Positions 17,975-27,306 of a stretch of 64,000 bases of DNA are shown here, one piece after another (within the stretch, counting starts at the first letter, position 1; each line of letters starts with the position of its first letter). Position numbers and translations under genes: made by a program. This DNA comes from G963677085 sp963677085 (GTDB lineage: Bacteria > Planctomycetota > Planctomycetia > Pirellulales > Thermoguttaceae): contig CAXXFH010000003.1 of assembly GCA_963677085.2 (NCBI GenBank), positions 124,001 through 188,000 on the forward strand, written 5' to 3'. The notes under the pieces were generated by a model that was not told the DNA's origin, did no database searches, and saw only the letters and a list, made by a program, of their open reading frames with translations.

Positions 17975-18985
17975 TTATCGCTCGGCCTGGCTGCCGTTGG
18001 ACGATAGACCTGCCTCGGACGCCTGTTGCCGCTCTTTCTCTGCCCGTTCGGCAATCGAATACGGTTTGCTGTCGCGGTCGCGATACGCGATAACCAGTTC
18101 GGCCACGAATCCGATCGACATGAACTGTCCTCCCAGCAACAACATGGCCACCGAGTAGATCAACAACGGACGTTCGTGCAGGTGAACCTCTTCCATGGCA
18201 AACCAATCGATCCGGCTGACTCCCCACAGCGCGGCCAGAAACGTCAACCCGGCGACTCCTAAGAAGAAAGCCAATAGGCCCACGGTTCCCAGCAGGTGTT
18301 GCGGACGTTGCCCGAAACCCGTGAGAAACTTCACCGTCAACAGGTCCAAAAATCCCTTAACGATACGGGTGACCCCGTATTTCGAATGCCCGAACTGCCG
18401 CGCCCGATGATGAATAACCAGTTCGCCCACACGGAAGCCCCGGGCAGCCGCCAACACTGGCACAAAACGATGCAGTTCGCCGTAGAGCCGTACCTCGTCG
18501 AAAATTTCGCGACGATAACACTTCATCCCGCAGTTGTGGTCGTGCAAGTACACGCCCGTCAGCTTGCTGACCATCCAATTGAACACCCGCGAAGGTCCCA
18601 CCTTGTGCCACGGGTCGTGCCGCACCTGCTTCCAGCCGCTGACCACATCGTAGCCTTCGTTCATTCGGGCGAGAAAGTTGGGAATCTCGTGTGGATCGTC
18701 TTGCAGGTCGGCGTCGAGCGTCATCACCAGTTCGCCCCGAGCATGGGCAAAACCGGCGTCGAGAGCTGCCGCCTTGCCAAAATTGCGGCGAAACCGGACA
18801 CCACGCACACAGGGATCTTCGGCAGCCAGCTTTTGAATTATCTGCCAAGAACCGTCGCGAGAACCGTCGTCGACAAACACGATATCTAACTGGTAGCCTT
18901 CGGCGTCGGCCACCTCGTGCAACTCACGGTGCAACGCCTCCAGACTCTCCTCTTCGTTGTACACGGGAATTACGATGGAAAGCAT
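17975..18985 (-). CDS. GT2 glycosyltransferase, dolichol/undecaprenyl-phosphate sugar transferase type
   Basis: This 336-residue protein begins MLSIVIPVYNEEES with GAGG five bases upstream. The GT2 domain has VDDGS (38-42) and DADLQDDP (91-98), the nucleotide-sugar and metal site of DPM1/ArnC-like enzymes. Two C-terminal membrane helices (about 235-260 and 270-300) match the bacterial polyprenyl-phosphate glycosyltransferase layout. The product probably loads a sugar on the lipid carrier at the inner membrane. It lies 120 bp upstream of the GT-C-like gene and about 180 bp downstream of the flippase-like gene, all on the minus strand, so an operon is likely. Confidence 0.85.
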   Translation of the reverse strand: MLSIVIPVYNEEESLEALHRELHEVADAEGYQLDIVFVDDGSRDGSWQIIQKLAAEDPCVRGVRFRRNFGKAAALDAGFAHARGELVMTLDADLQDDPHEIPNFLARMNEGYDVVSGWKQVRHDPWHKVGPSRVFNWMVSKLTGVYLHDHNCGMKCYRREIFDEVRLYGELHRFVPVLAAARGFRVGELVIHHRARQFGHSKYGVTRIVKGFLDLLTVKFLTGFGQRPQHLLGTVGLLAFFLGVAGLTFLAALWGVSRIDWFAMEEVHLHERPLLIYSVAMLLLGGQFMSIGFVAELVIAYRDRDSKPYSIAERAEKERQQASEAGLSSNGSQAER

Positions 18986-19168
18986 CGTTGCCTCGGTTTT
19001 GAGGTAAATGATGAATACCGATTGAAACGCCTGCGCAGGTGGGATTTCACAGGCCGACAACGCCCGACCGCTACGCAGTCGGACTCTCAAGCATATAGGT
19101 GGGACTCGATGGTGTGTCGACCGTTCGCCGGTTCCGAAATCGCCGCAACGGGGCTCTTATCTCGGGGC

Positions 19169-20215
19169 TCAACTTCCCACAGGCGTGGGCGCACCCGAAT
19201 CATCCCCCGGCCGCAACGATCGCGGCTTCAAAACATATAGGATACCAGAAATTAGCAGTTCCGACACGGTCCAAACCAATCGGAGCAGAAACGCGCTGGC
19301 CCAGGCTGTGGCGGCAGCCCCCGGTTGTCCCAAATCTTGCAGATAGGGGACCATCAACCGAGCGAGAAAGGCCTCGCGGACCCCGACCCCCCCGGGGAGG
19401 ATGAGCAGCAGGAACCCGGCCACCACGGCCAACGCCACTCCGGCCACATAGCGGGGCAGGTGTCCCAGGGGATCCAACCCGTCGAGTCCCATGGCCCGAA
19501 GCGTGGCCCAATAGCTCAGCCCCAAGAGGATCCAGCCCAACAGCGCCATCGCCCAACCCACGGCCAGTGTGCGGAATCCCAACGAATCGAGCCGGGCCAA
19601 CGTCTCGGGATTCGCACGCCCGACACGGGCAAAACGAGCCAGTCGCCGGAAAACGGGCGGAATGGTGGGCGTAACCGAAACGACCATCAACAACGCGGCC
19701 GCCACCGACCACATCATCTCCTGGCGAAAAAACAGCAACAAATACACGGCCGCCGCGAATGCCCCTACGGCCATCATCGTGAGCGTTTCCACAAACACGC
19801 TGACCGCCGCCATGCCGGTTGCTACCCGGTCGCTACGGATCAGTGCCGTACGCATCACCACGACCATGGCCTTGCCGGGCACATATTTTCCGAGGTGGCC
19901 GATGTAGTACGCCCGCAAGGTTTCTCGCAGCGTCGGCCGTTGCCCCAAAACGCGCAAAACACGGAACCAGAATAGAGCGAAGGGCAAGAGCCCTGCGAGA
20001 TATATTAGCCCGGCTGCCACCAGCCAACCCGGTTGCCAGTGCCAGTGGCCTTCGTCGCGCTGCGTGAGTTCCCGCCAACCGTCCACCAACGTACCCTTAA
20101 CCCACCACAAAATGGCAGCCGCGAGAGCCAGCTTCACGAAAAGCATCAGCCATCTTTTCCACGGCTTCGCCGGGGGAGACGCCGCAGGAAGACTTGCCGC
20201 AGGGGAACTCGTCAC
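19169..20215 (-). CDS. Lysylphosphatidylglycerol-synthase-type membrane protein (UPF0104/AglD-like)
   Basis: The GTG at 20215, with GGAG upstream, gives 348 residues. A longer reading from an ATG at 20296 would run through a palindromic repeat (20251-20273) and is unlikely. About eight membrane helices are visible, starting LMLFVKLALAAAILWW. The family motifs Y-GHLGKYVPGK (about 98-107) and a late LPGGVGVREA stretch mark the flippase-like region of LPG synthases and AglD. Members often accompany GT2 enzymes in lipid-linked sugar pathways. It is the first gene of the three-gene minus-strand group. Confidence 0.82.
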   Translation of the reverse strand: MTSSPAASLPAASPPAKPWKRWLMLFVKLALAAAILWWVKGTLVDGWRELTQRDEGHWHWQPGWLVAAGLIYLAGLLPFALFWFRVLRVLGQRPTLRETLRAYYIGHLGKYVPGKAMVVVMRTALIRSDRVATGMAAVSVFVETLTMMAVGAFAAAVYLLLFFRQEMMWSVAAALLMVVSVTPTIPPVFRRLARFARVGRANPETLARLDSLGFRTLAVGWAMALLGWILLGLSYWATLRAMGLDGLDPLGHLPRYVAGVALAVVAGFLLLILPGGVGVREAFLARLMVPYLQDLGQPGAAATAWASAFLLRLVWTVSELLISGILYVLKPRSLRPGDDSGAPTPVGS

Positions 20216-20250
20216 AACGCAACTCCGGAATTTCCGCGCAACAACACAAA

Positions 20251-20273
20251 GCCCAGGGTTGCAACCCCTGGGA
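20251..20273. repeat. CCCAGGG...CCTGGG palindrome
   Basis: CCCAGG (20252-20257) pairs with CCTGGG (20267-20272) around a GTTGCAAC palindrome. It is a small extragenic palindrome between the divergent flippase-like and AI-2E genes. It may affect transcription but shows no terminator T-run. Confidence 0.5.
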
Positions 20274-20474
20274 CGGGGCGACAATTCGTTCCGCAATCAA
20301 CCCAAACCACAACAAAGACCGAATACGAGCCGCGACCGTTGGCCGCGCAGCGGTTCGACCATTTTCCCATTTTGGATGCTGGAAGTAACAAACGCAAGCG
20401 GCCCATACCCAAGTTGGGCGGTGCTGCTACAATGGGCGTCGTAGAATATCGTCTTCCCGCGAGAGGTTGGCCCG

Positions 20475-21572
20475 ATGACAAATCCTGCACGTATGGTGTC
20501 GTTCGCCGTGTTAGTGGCCGTGCTGGCCGCGATTGCCCTACTTTCGTACCGCGTGATGGTGGGGTTTTTGTTGCCCATGTTCCTGGCCGTTCTGCTGGTA
20601 GTGATCTTCGGCCCTATGTACCGATGGATCAACGCCCGATGGACCGGTCACCCGCGGCTTGCAGCCGGCCTGACTACGGTGATCGTTTTCGTGGTCTTGG
20701 CAATTCCGTTCTTGGTGGTGATCGTGCCGGGGTCATTCGAGGTGGTTGAACTCTACCGCGACGTCGAAGCCAAACTCCTTGAAGGAAAAGGCCACGACAT
20801 CGACGTCGACGACGTGGCCAAAAAGCTAGTCGAAGTGGGTGCGAAGTTCGGCGTGCAACTGGATACAGACCAGATCAAGGCGACACTCGCCGATCGAAGC
20901 CGTGAATTTGCCCAGCAGTTTGCCCAGCACGTTCTTGCGCCGATCGCACTGAGCACCACGCAATATTTAGGCCGCTTCCTGATCGGCCTGGGTGTGATGT
21001 TTATTTCCGTCTACTATTTTCTCGTCGATGGCCCCGGCATGATCCGTACTATCATGCGGCTTTCGCCGTTGGACGACGAATACGAACAGCAGTTGATTAC
21101 CCAATTCGACGAACTCAGTCGAGCCGTGGTGTTGGCCACCTTGCTGTCGGCCTTTGCCCAGGGCATTCTAGCCGGAATCGGCTTCTATTTTGCCGGCGCC
21201 GGCTGGGTGTTTCTTTTGACGATGCTGGCGATGCTCTTCGCGATGATCCCGTTCATCGGCTGCGCAGCCATTTGGATTCCCGTGTGTTTGTGGCTTATGT
21301 TTACCGGTCATCCGGTGGCAGCCGTCGTGCTGGCCATTTACTGCATCGCGGTCGTGTCGATGGCCGACAACGTGATCAAGCCGTTCGTGTTGCACGGCCG
21401 GTCGAATCTTCACCCGTTGTTGGCCCTGCTCAGCGTGCTCGGCGGCGTGCAGGCCTTGGGACCGATCGGCATTTTCGTCGGCCCGATGGTGGTGGCGTTT
21501 CTGCAAACGCTCTTGAACATGTTCCATTCAGAACTCGCCGCTTTTGGCGAAACGGACGTCAAGACGACGTAG
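20475..21572 (+). CDS. AI-2E family transporter (PerM-like permease)
   Basis: The protein is 365 residues. The layout is that of the AI-2E/PerM family: two N-terminal helices (about 10-55), a third (about 70-90), a soluble region (about 95-150), and a cluster of C-terminal helices with the conserved GPMVVAF near residue 343. Members have been described as exporters of autoinducer-2 or as ion/proton antiporters, so substrate cannot be assigned. A GAGAGG site precedes the ATG. It is convergent with a CBM9-like gene, with 17 bp between stops. Confidence 0.88.
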   Translation: MTNPARMVSFAVLVAVLAAIALLSYRVMVGFLLPMFLAVLLVVIFGPMYRWINARWTGHPRLAAGLTTVIVFVVLAIPFLVVIVPGSFEVVELYRDVEAKLLEGKGHDIDVDDVAKKLVEVGAKFGVQLDTDQIKATLADRSREFAQQFAQHVLAPIALSTTQYLGRFLIGLGVMFISVYYFLVDGPGMIRTIMRLSPLDDEYEQQLITQFDELSRAVVLATLLSAFAQGILAGIGFYFAGAGWVFLLTMLAMLFAMIPFIGCAAIWIPVCLWLMFTGHPVAAVVLAIYCIAVVSMADNVIKPFVLHGRSNLHPLLALLSVLGGVQALGPIGIFVGPMVVAFLQTLLNMFHSELAAFGETDVKTT

Positions 21573-21589
21573 AGCCGCCCGGTGTATTC

Positions 21590-22387
21590 TCATTTGCCCT
21601 CGACGATATCCAACCACCCCAGCGAAGTGGGTACGTGGAAGTCGGGCGTTTGAGTCTTCGGATTAACCCAACTAATCCACTTTTCGATAGGCAAAGGGTC
21701 GTCGAGCTTACGGCCGCGGTTGTGGATCGATTCCTTGCGCACCACGGGCCGACCGCTACGGTCGTGGCTGAACTCGGCCCGATATAGTCCACAGCGAATA
21801 TTTACGCCCGGTCGCAGGCGTGGAAATCCCATCGTTTCAAGGCTCTCCAGCGGTATCCGTCCTTCGACGACATACCCTTCGTCGGATGTCGTCGCTTTCG
21901 TCAGAAGCCCCTTCCAGTTCCACTTGGGATTGATCTGGCGGTAGTAGCTGGCTTGGTAATCGAACGCTCGCCCGCGGCAGTCGACCTCAATGCAGTAATA
22001 GTTCTCCATCCGATCGTCGACGCTGAAGAACATCTCTGCGCGATCCTCAAACACGACGTCCTCCTTGTCGCGGAGTGTGTCTAGCACCACGATGTCGGAA
22101 TCCTTCACCCGAAACGCGAAGTAGAGATGAGCCGCGTCGCAGAGAGCACGAAACTCGGTGGACGGCGCAGCTTCGTTTCGCCAGGGAAAAACAAAGCCTT
22201 TCTCTGCCTGGGCTTTTTTCCACGATGGCTCGTCCACGCGGCCGTCGATCTGAACCTTAGCAGCAGGCAGATAAACCACGCGGTAGGTCTTCTGGCTCGG
22301 CAAGGTTTCCTTTTGCCCGAGCTCTGCTTTGGTCCACGGCGGTACACCCACGGCAAAAACGACTGCCAACAACACAACGTGGGACAT
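21590..22387 (-). CDS. Secreted CBM9-like carbohydrate-binding protein
   Basis: The product is 265 residues with a signal peptide (about 1-21, VVLLAVVFAVGVPPWTKA). The remainder is one carbohydrate-binding-module-9-like beta-sandwich: VQIDGRVDEPSWKKA near the start, LYFAFRVKDSDI, then the EMFFSVDD block and a late GYVVEGRIPLESL, all typical of the family. It probably binds a plant or algal polysaccharide at the surface. It is the last gene of a minus-strand run with BNR_4 and DUF4038 genes, which supports a role in polysaccharide use. Confidence 0.82.
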   Translation of the reverse strand: MSHVVLLAVVFAVGVPPWTKAELGQKETLPSQKTYRVVYLPAAKVQIDGRVDEPSWKKAQAEKGFVFPWRNEAAPSTEFRALCDAAHLYFAFRVKDSDIVVLDTLRDKEDVVFEDRAEMFFSVDDRMENYYCIEVDCRGRAFDYQASYYRQINPKWNWKGLLTKATTSDEGYVVEGRIPLESLETMGFPRLRPGVNIRCGLYRAEFSHDRSGRPVVRKESIHNRGRKLDDPLPIEKWISWVNPKTQTPDFHVPTSLGWLDIVEGK

Positions 22388-22460
22388 CTATTTTTGCTCC
22401 AAGTAGATGGGCAACGCTTTTTTTAAAAGTCAACCGGAAACGCTCTACAGAATCCTCGTG

Positions 22461-23837
22461 TCATTCTGTTCGTTCCAATGTGACAAGCTTCAGCGTACTC
22501 GCAGGCGGCAACGGCGGATCTCTTGGCCGGTCGCGATTCGGCCCTAACGTTTCCCACCGTAGCACGAAACGTGTATCCGGCCCGCGGGGGTCCCGTGGGT
22601 CATACGAAACGCCCAGGTCCTCGGCCATGCGAACCACCAGGCCCTCAAACGTTAGCGTCGGTTTCCGCAACTCGCGGGGATACGGCGAAACGATGGTGAC
22701 CTTCTCGTCGATCGGTTCGAGGGTGTCATCCCGCAAAACAACCCGGCCCGAACCGTAGTCGTTGTGGCGATAACTGATGAAGAATTTGTCGGGCGCAAGT
22801 TTCTCCAACCGTCCAATGGAAATCCCGATAAACGGCATCGAACCGCCGCCGCCAAATTGGATGTTTTTCTCCCACGCGGTAATCGCGTGATTTTTCCACT
22901 GCCCCACTTCGAATCGGGCAACGAAAATCTGCATATGGCCGTTTTTGTCGAGTTTATGATACGCGAGGATCGGTCGTTGCTCGGAGTCGAACGCCAGTTT
23001 CTCGCAACCGTTGATGATGCCCCCGTTAACGGGAATCGGATCGACCCATAATTCGGTTTGTTCCAAGGTCAACGGAAGCTCCACCGGCTTGCCGGCAGCC
23101 GTTTCCCAGTGTTTCAGGTCGCGGCTTCGAGCGTAGGAAAGATGGTGGTTGGTAGCGCAATCGGGCGTGTCGCGCCACACCCAGGCCATGTGAAACAGTC
23201 CGTCGGGCCCCTTTTGAGGACCTTCGGGATAGGCATTGCGTTTGCCTTGCCCTTCGAACAAGGGCGTATCGAGGAAACGACTCCATCGATTGTTGTCCAC
23301 ATCGTAGCGGTTGTAGAGACGTTTGCCATTGCCACTGCGACCGGAACGGTAGTTGAACAGCAGGTTGCCATCCGCGTCGGTCAAAAAACGCGGATAGGTA
23401 CACCGCTGTTCCTCTTCGCCCGTCATGGGGAGCTGCTTCAAGGTTGTTATGTCGGCCCGTTTCTGCGAACGGAAATAGATCAGCGGTACGCAGTGCATGT
23501 TGCCTGCCACATGAAGACACCCGGCCGCGTCGACGGCCATCGTCACGTAATTGTGGCTGTCCCAACCAACGTGGGTCGGAAGCTCCACTTTCTGCCAGTT
23601 GCGCTGGCCGACTTGCCGTTGAGCGACTACCATCTGGTGCTTCTGGTTGTAGTAGGCCACATACTGTTGCTGGCCGTGCGTCAACAGACAGAAGCGGACC
23701 GGAAACCATGACGGCACCGTGTCGATTTCCAGCGTGTCGACAACGCGAAACGTAGCTGCAGTGAGTTTGCCATCGCAAGCGATAACCGTTGACAGCAAAA
23801 CGACAAGAAATGTTACGGTGCGGTATATGCTTCGCAT
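22461..23837 (-). CDS. BNR_4 family beta-propeller protein, possible polysaccharide lyase
   Basis: The product is 458 residues from an ATG (a TTG five codons upstream is possible). A signal peptide is present (about 1-28). The body reads as a seven-bladed propeller of the BNR_4 family: QQQYVAYYNQKHQMVVAQR, then HVGWDSHNYVTMAVD, RCTYPRF and FNYRSGRSGNG. The HNY and RSG blocks are family hallmarks. Related propellers include ulvan and rhamnogalacturonan lyases, but catalytic residues cannot be confirmed by eye. Its start overlaps the end of the DUF4038 gene by 25 bp, so translational coupling is likely. Confidence 0.82.
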   Translation of the reverse strand: MRSIYRTVTFLVVLLSTVIACDGKLTAATFRVVDTLEIDTVPSWFPVRFCLLTHGQQQYVAYYNQKHQMVVAQRQVGQRNWQKVELPTHVGWDSHNYVTMAVDAAGCLHVAGNMHCVPLIYFRSQKRADITTLKQLPMTGEEEQRCTYPRFLTDADGNLLFNYRSGRSGNGKRLYNRYDVDNNRWSRFLDTPLFEGQGKRNAYPEGPQKGPDGLFHMAWVWRDTPDCATNHHLSYARSRDLKHWETAAGKPVELPLTLEQTELWVDPIPVNGGIINGCEKLAFDSEQRPILAYHKLDKNGHMQIFVARFEVGQWKNHAITAWEKNIQFGGGGSMPFIGISIGRLEKLAPDKFFISYRHNDYGSGRVVLRDDTLEPIDEKVTIVSPYPRELRKPTLTFEGLVVRMAEDLGVSYDPRDPRGPDTRFVLRWETLGPNRDRPRDPPLPPASTLKLVTLERTE

Positions 23838-25528
23838 AAAATCAATATCCAATCTTGTTTGTCAGGAGGACTTGGTAAACGCAACCCGGTTGGATCGGCC
23901 ACGAGTTTTTCGTCGACGTTATTTTTCTCGCCAGTACGCGGATCGAACCACGTGCCCTTATAGGAAGTACCCGAGGTAACATGACGAAGTCGTGCGTCGT
24001 CGGATAACTTGCCGTCGCCGACAAAATACACGAGGAAGGTCTTCGTGTCGTCGGCACGGACCAACACGTCGCCCTGGGGGCAAACGGCGTCGGCCTGTGG
24101 GTGAAGCTTCCACCAGTCGACCGACTCGTAGCACGCTCGAAGGTGTTTCATCTGTTCGCCACCTGGTCGTCGAAGTGCTTCCCACCAAGGCACAGGTGTA
24201 CCCCAGTTATCGAATTTCTGGTCTTCCGCGTTCTGGTTCGGATACCAGAGGCCATGCGATCCGTAGGTGTAGCCGAACGAGCCGCACTGAATGGCTTTGT
24301 AAGCATTGTACCGGACCACGGCGGCATCGTAGCCATGAATCCCCTCGTAGGTACACTCGCCCTCCAATAGCGGCTTGTTTGGTTGATGGTTGTAAACGTT
24401 GCGATAGAATTCAGCCGGTGGTCCCTGCCGACCGTGCCCGCCTTGGAGCATGATGAAATCGTACCACGGTTGATCCCATGCCTGATGTTCGTCACCCTTG
24501 TGGTACCATGGATGGACCGTTAACGCGCGGCGATACGGATCAGTTTGCTTGAGATACTCCCCGAGTGCCAGCACTTTCTCCACACGCTCGTCGATCGGTC
24601 CCTGCTTCAGGTTATATTCTCCCTGGATGAGCATGCCCATGGGCATGGCTCCGTAGCGGGCTAGCACGTAATGCCAAAGCGTTTTGAATTCTTCGAGTTG
24701 CACGCTGTCGGCACTGCGATGGAAGGTCATACCTACGACGGGCAGAATGCCGGCATCGTTTGCATAGCGGATGTACCGATCGACTTGTTGCCAGTACGCC
24801 ACGTGAGCGGGCTTCCAGCTTTCCGGATGCAACAGTATGAAGTCGTTCAATCCCGGCGCAATCTGCGGTGGTCCCAGGAAACACATCTGCACAACAGTGA
24901 ACCGCTGTTTCGCCCGCGTGTCGATGAGCGTTCGGAACGTCGACGGACATTCAGGTTGTGACGAACCGTCGATCGGCACCAGCGCCGAAGGACAAAACCA
25001 CCAGGTATCACCGAGCCAAAAGAAAGGTGTGCCGTCGGCATACGTGAGGTAACGCCGGTCCTCGCTCACCCGGAGAATGCCACCGTGACGGTGAAGCGGA
25101 TTGTCGCCAGCGGGTTCCTTCACGACGAAACAGTGTTGCCGGTTGTGCAAGCCGCTGTCTTCTTTGTTGGAACAACGCGTGGTGTAGCTCCACGAGCCAG
25201 GCCGCGTGGGTGTGAAGCGGAGTCGCCACGTGCGGTCGCCGTCCCAAAAGCCGGGCACTTCAAGGCGTTCGCCATCCGGGCCTTCAAACAGCGCCGTAAG
25301 GCTAATCGTGTTCGAATCGAAAGGCCGAGCGTAATCTTGCACGGCAACGAAATCGAACTCGCAGACACGCCACTGCCGGGCCGGTTCAGCCTCGGCGTGG
25401 TGTGTTCCGCTGGCTTGCACATCGTCGGCCCACGTGAACTCGGCGCCGCAGGATGCGTGCAGCAACACACCGAGAAACACATAACCCGTGTATGCAATCA
25501 GGCGTTCGCACAATCGGACACGTTTCAT
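23813..25528 (-). CDS. Secreted DUF5060/DUF4038 glycoside hydrolase (GH140-like)
   Basis: The chosen ATG follows CGGAG by seven bases and gives 571 residues with a signal peptide (about 1-35). Domain order: an N-terminal DUF5060 beta-sandwich (about 50-140, FEGPDGERLEVPGFWDG), then a DUF4038 TIM-barrel (about 155-480) with YADGTPFFWLGDTWW, LIQGEYN and LLEGECTYEG, and a short C-terminal beta domain. DUF4038 proteins include apiosidases and other side-chain glycosidases of pectin. The glutamates in GEYN and GECTYEG are candidate catalytic residues. It is the first gene of a minus-strand operon with BNR_4 and CBM9-like genes. Confidence 0.82.
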   Translation of the reverse strand: MKRVRLCERLIAYTGYVFLGVLLHASCGAEFTWADDVQASGTHHAEAEPARQWRVCEFDFVAVQDYARPFDSNTISLTALFEGPDGERLEVPGFWDGDRTWRLRFTPTRPGSWSYTTRCSNKEDSGLHNRQHCFVVKEPAGDNPLHRHGGILRVSEDRRYLTYADGTPFFWLGDTWWFCPSALVPIDGSSQPECPSTFRTLIDTRAKQRFTVVQMCFLGPPQIAPGLNDFILLHPESWKPAHVAYWQQVDRYIRYANDAGILPVVGMTFHRSADSVQLEEFKTLWHYVLARYGAMPMGMLIQGEYNLKQGPIDERVEKVLALGEYLKQTDPYRRALTVHPWYHKGDEHQAWDQPWYDFIMLQGGHGRQGPPAEFYRNVYNHQPNKPLLEGECTYEGIHGYDAAVVRYNAYKAIQCGSFGYTYGSHGLWYPNQNAEDQKFDNWGTPVPWWEALRRPGGEQMKHLRACYESVDWWKLHPQADAVCPQGDVLVRADDTKTFLVYFVGDGKLSDDARLRHVTSGTSYKGTWFDPRTGEKNNVDEKLVADPTGLRLPSPPDKQDWILILCEAYTAP

Positions 25529-25708
25529 TGTATTACTCCGGTTCGCCATGACCATTCAGAACTCGCGTTGTCACAGTGCCCCACCCAGCCCATGCCGGAA
25601 AGTCGTGTCATGGTTGTCGTCCTTTGATGTCACCAGGCCATCGCTCGTATTCTGAAGAGCTTAGCGCAGAAGAGAGCCGAATGCAAACATCGCGACGATT
25701 TCACCTCA

Positions 25709-25755
25709 CAAAAAAACGCTATCCCGCATTGCCTAACAATACGGAATAGCGTCAT
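25709..25755 (-). terminator. Rho-independent terminator downstream of the LEPR-XLL gene
   Basis: Read on the minus strand, ACGCTATTCCG pairs with CGGGATAGCGT around a 15-base loop and is followed directly by a run of seven Ts. It lies about 210 bp after the stop of the LEPR-XLL gene, but only 13 bp after the next in-frame stop at 25768. Confidence 0.8.
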
Positions 25756-25767
25756 CTTAGATCAGCG

Positions 25768-25968
25768 TCACTGCCGCAGGGCAGCGAAACTCGACGGTCG
25801 TGCCATGCCAGCCAAGGTGAAATTTACCAAGTCGGGATCGCCGCTACCTCCTTTGCCCAGACGCCCGTGAAACGTCCCGTTTTCCTCGTCGATTTTCGGA
25901 AATGTTGGACGAATTACCTCGTTCGAGGTCTGCATGACTACGTGCACCACGAAAGACTGGCAACCCTG
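25768..25968 (-). other. In-frame open continuation past the TAG of the LEPR-XLL gene
   Basis: After TGG-TAG at 25969-25974 the same frame stays open for 66 codons and stops just before the strong terminator. The sequence (VVMQTSNEVIRPTFPKIDE, then NGTFHGRLGKGG) shows no family match. It may be a nonsense-truncated C-terminus, a readthrough extension or chance. The rest of 25529-25767 holds only the terminator and promoter region. Confidence 0.35.
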
Positions 25969-27306
25969 CTACCAGATCGCGTAATACACCACCTCCGACT
26001 CGGCCTGCTGGTCGTCCTCAGTTTGGGCAGTAATGTTTCCGCCACTTGCGAGATTGGGGAACTGCCCAGCGAGGGAAAAGGTGCCATCGGATTCGATCGT
26101 GGCGGTGTAGCCTTCCAGGAGGCCACCGAAAATGACAGTCAAAGTTTCCATGTCGCTGTCGACATCAACAACCCGACCGGATATTGTCCAATGATCGCCG
26201 CCATCGTTAACGGCTGCGAAATCGTAAATAAATGGGGCGTCGTTCACTGCGGCGACATCAACCATAATCGTCGTCTCCACAGAAAACCCGGCCGTATCGG
26301 TTGCCCGGACGGTAATCGCCGCTTCCCCAAAAGCATTGAGATTGTAGTCCAACGTGAGATCGCCGTTGCCATCGATACTGACATCGTCGAACAATGCGGT
26401 GTTGGTATTGCCGATGATGGTGTAGGTTAGATCGTCGTCGTCGTCCTCTTGGTCATCGAAGATATCGTACAATTCGATAACCGTGTCGACGGCATCCTCA
26501 TCGACCTCGATATCTTTAACGCCGCTGGTCGTGGGCGCATCATTACTCATACCGGCCGGATTGCCGGCAGGTATGACGTCACCGACATTGCCGTATGCGG
26601 TAAGGTAATCGGTCGAGGTAATCTCCCCGTCGCCGTCGATGTCGTGGTGGATATCGTAGTTGCCATCCCCCGTTTCTGCACCTACATTTTGCGAAATCAG
26701 AATGACGTCGGCATAAGTAACCTCAGTAGTCACATTTGCATCACCGCCGAGCACATTGAAGCGGAATTCGAAATCTCCGCCCTCGGTCGTGTCGCCCGAT
26801 GCGTACGTACTACTTCCGTTCGTCCAGTCGCCGTCCAAGGCAGTACCCTCAGAATCGGCTACGGGATCCAGGCCGTCGCCGTCGAGATCTATCAGCAACC
26901 CGTCCTTTCCGATCGCCGAATCCAACGTCCATGTGGCCACGTAGTTCTGCGAATCGTACGCAAAGTCGCTGAATGTGTATTGGGTAGTGTTCACGCCGGT
27001 CAAGGTCAAATCATCCTGTTGCACATCCACGTCCTCGTTGAACGTAATGCGGATGATGTCGAGGTTAGTCCACGGCAATGCTGCCGTTTGACCGGAAGAA
27101 CCAACCGGAATTGAGTAACCATCGGTACCAAGGCTCGACGTTTCAAGGTAATCGACAAAATCCACGGACCACTCCGTGCTGCTGACATTGACGTCGGTCA
27201 CTGTCGGTGGAGTAACCGAGAGCATGGTCCGCTGTTCGAGCGGTTCGATACGCAGACCTCGTGAAGACCTTGGCGCGCAGAGCGAGCGCCGGCGTACACC
27301 TAACAT
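25969..27306 (-). CDS. LEPR-XLL secreted protein with dockerin-like and cadherin-like repeats
   Basis: The product is 445 residues, starting MLGVRRRSLCAP with GAGG upstream. The N-terminus has RIEPLEQRTMLS (residues 19-30), a variant of the planctomycete LEPR-x-LL export motif found on very large surface proteins. After that comes a region (about 60-190) with NEDVDVQQDDLTLTGV, typical of these proteins. A dockerin-type EF-hand pair follows (about 200-260: DANVTTEVTYADVILI and DIDGDGEITSTDY). Cadherin-like tandem domains run to the end. The protein is acidic. It is short for its class and ends at a TAG after which the frame stays open (see 25768-25968). Confidence 0.78.
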   Translation of the reverse strand: MLGVRRRSLCAPRSSRGLRIEPLEQRTMLSVTPPTVTDVNVSSTEWSVDFVDYLETSSLGTDGYSIPVGSSGQTAALPWTNLDIIRITFNEDVDVQQDDLTLTGVNTTQYTFSDFAYDSQNYVATWTLDSAIGKDGLLIDLDGDGLDPVADSEGTALDGDWTNGSSTYASGDTTEGGDFEFRFNVLGGDANVTTEVTYADVILISQNVGAETGDGNYDIHHDIDGDGEITSTDYLTAYGNVGDVIPAGNPAGMSNDAPTTSGVKDIEVDEDAVDTVIELYDIFDDQEDDDDDLTYTIIGNTNTALFDDVSIDGNGDLTLDYNLNAFGEAAITVRATDTAGFSVETTIMVDVAAVNDAPFIYDFAAVNDGGDHWTISGRVVDVDSDMETLTVIFGGLLEGYTATIESDGTFSLAGQFPNLASGGNITAQTEDDQQAESEVVYYAIW

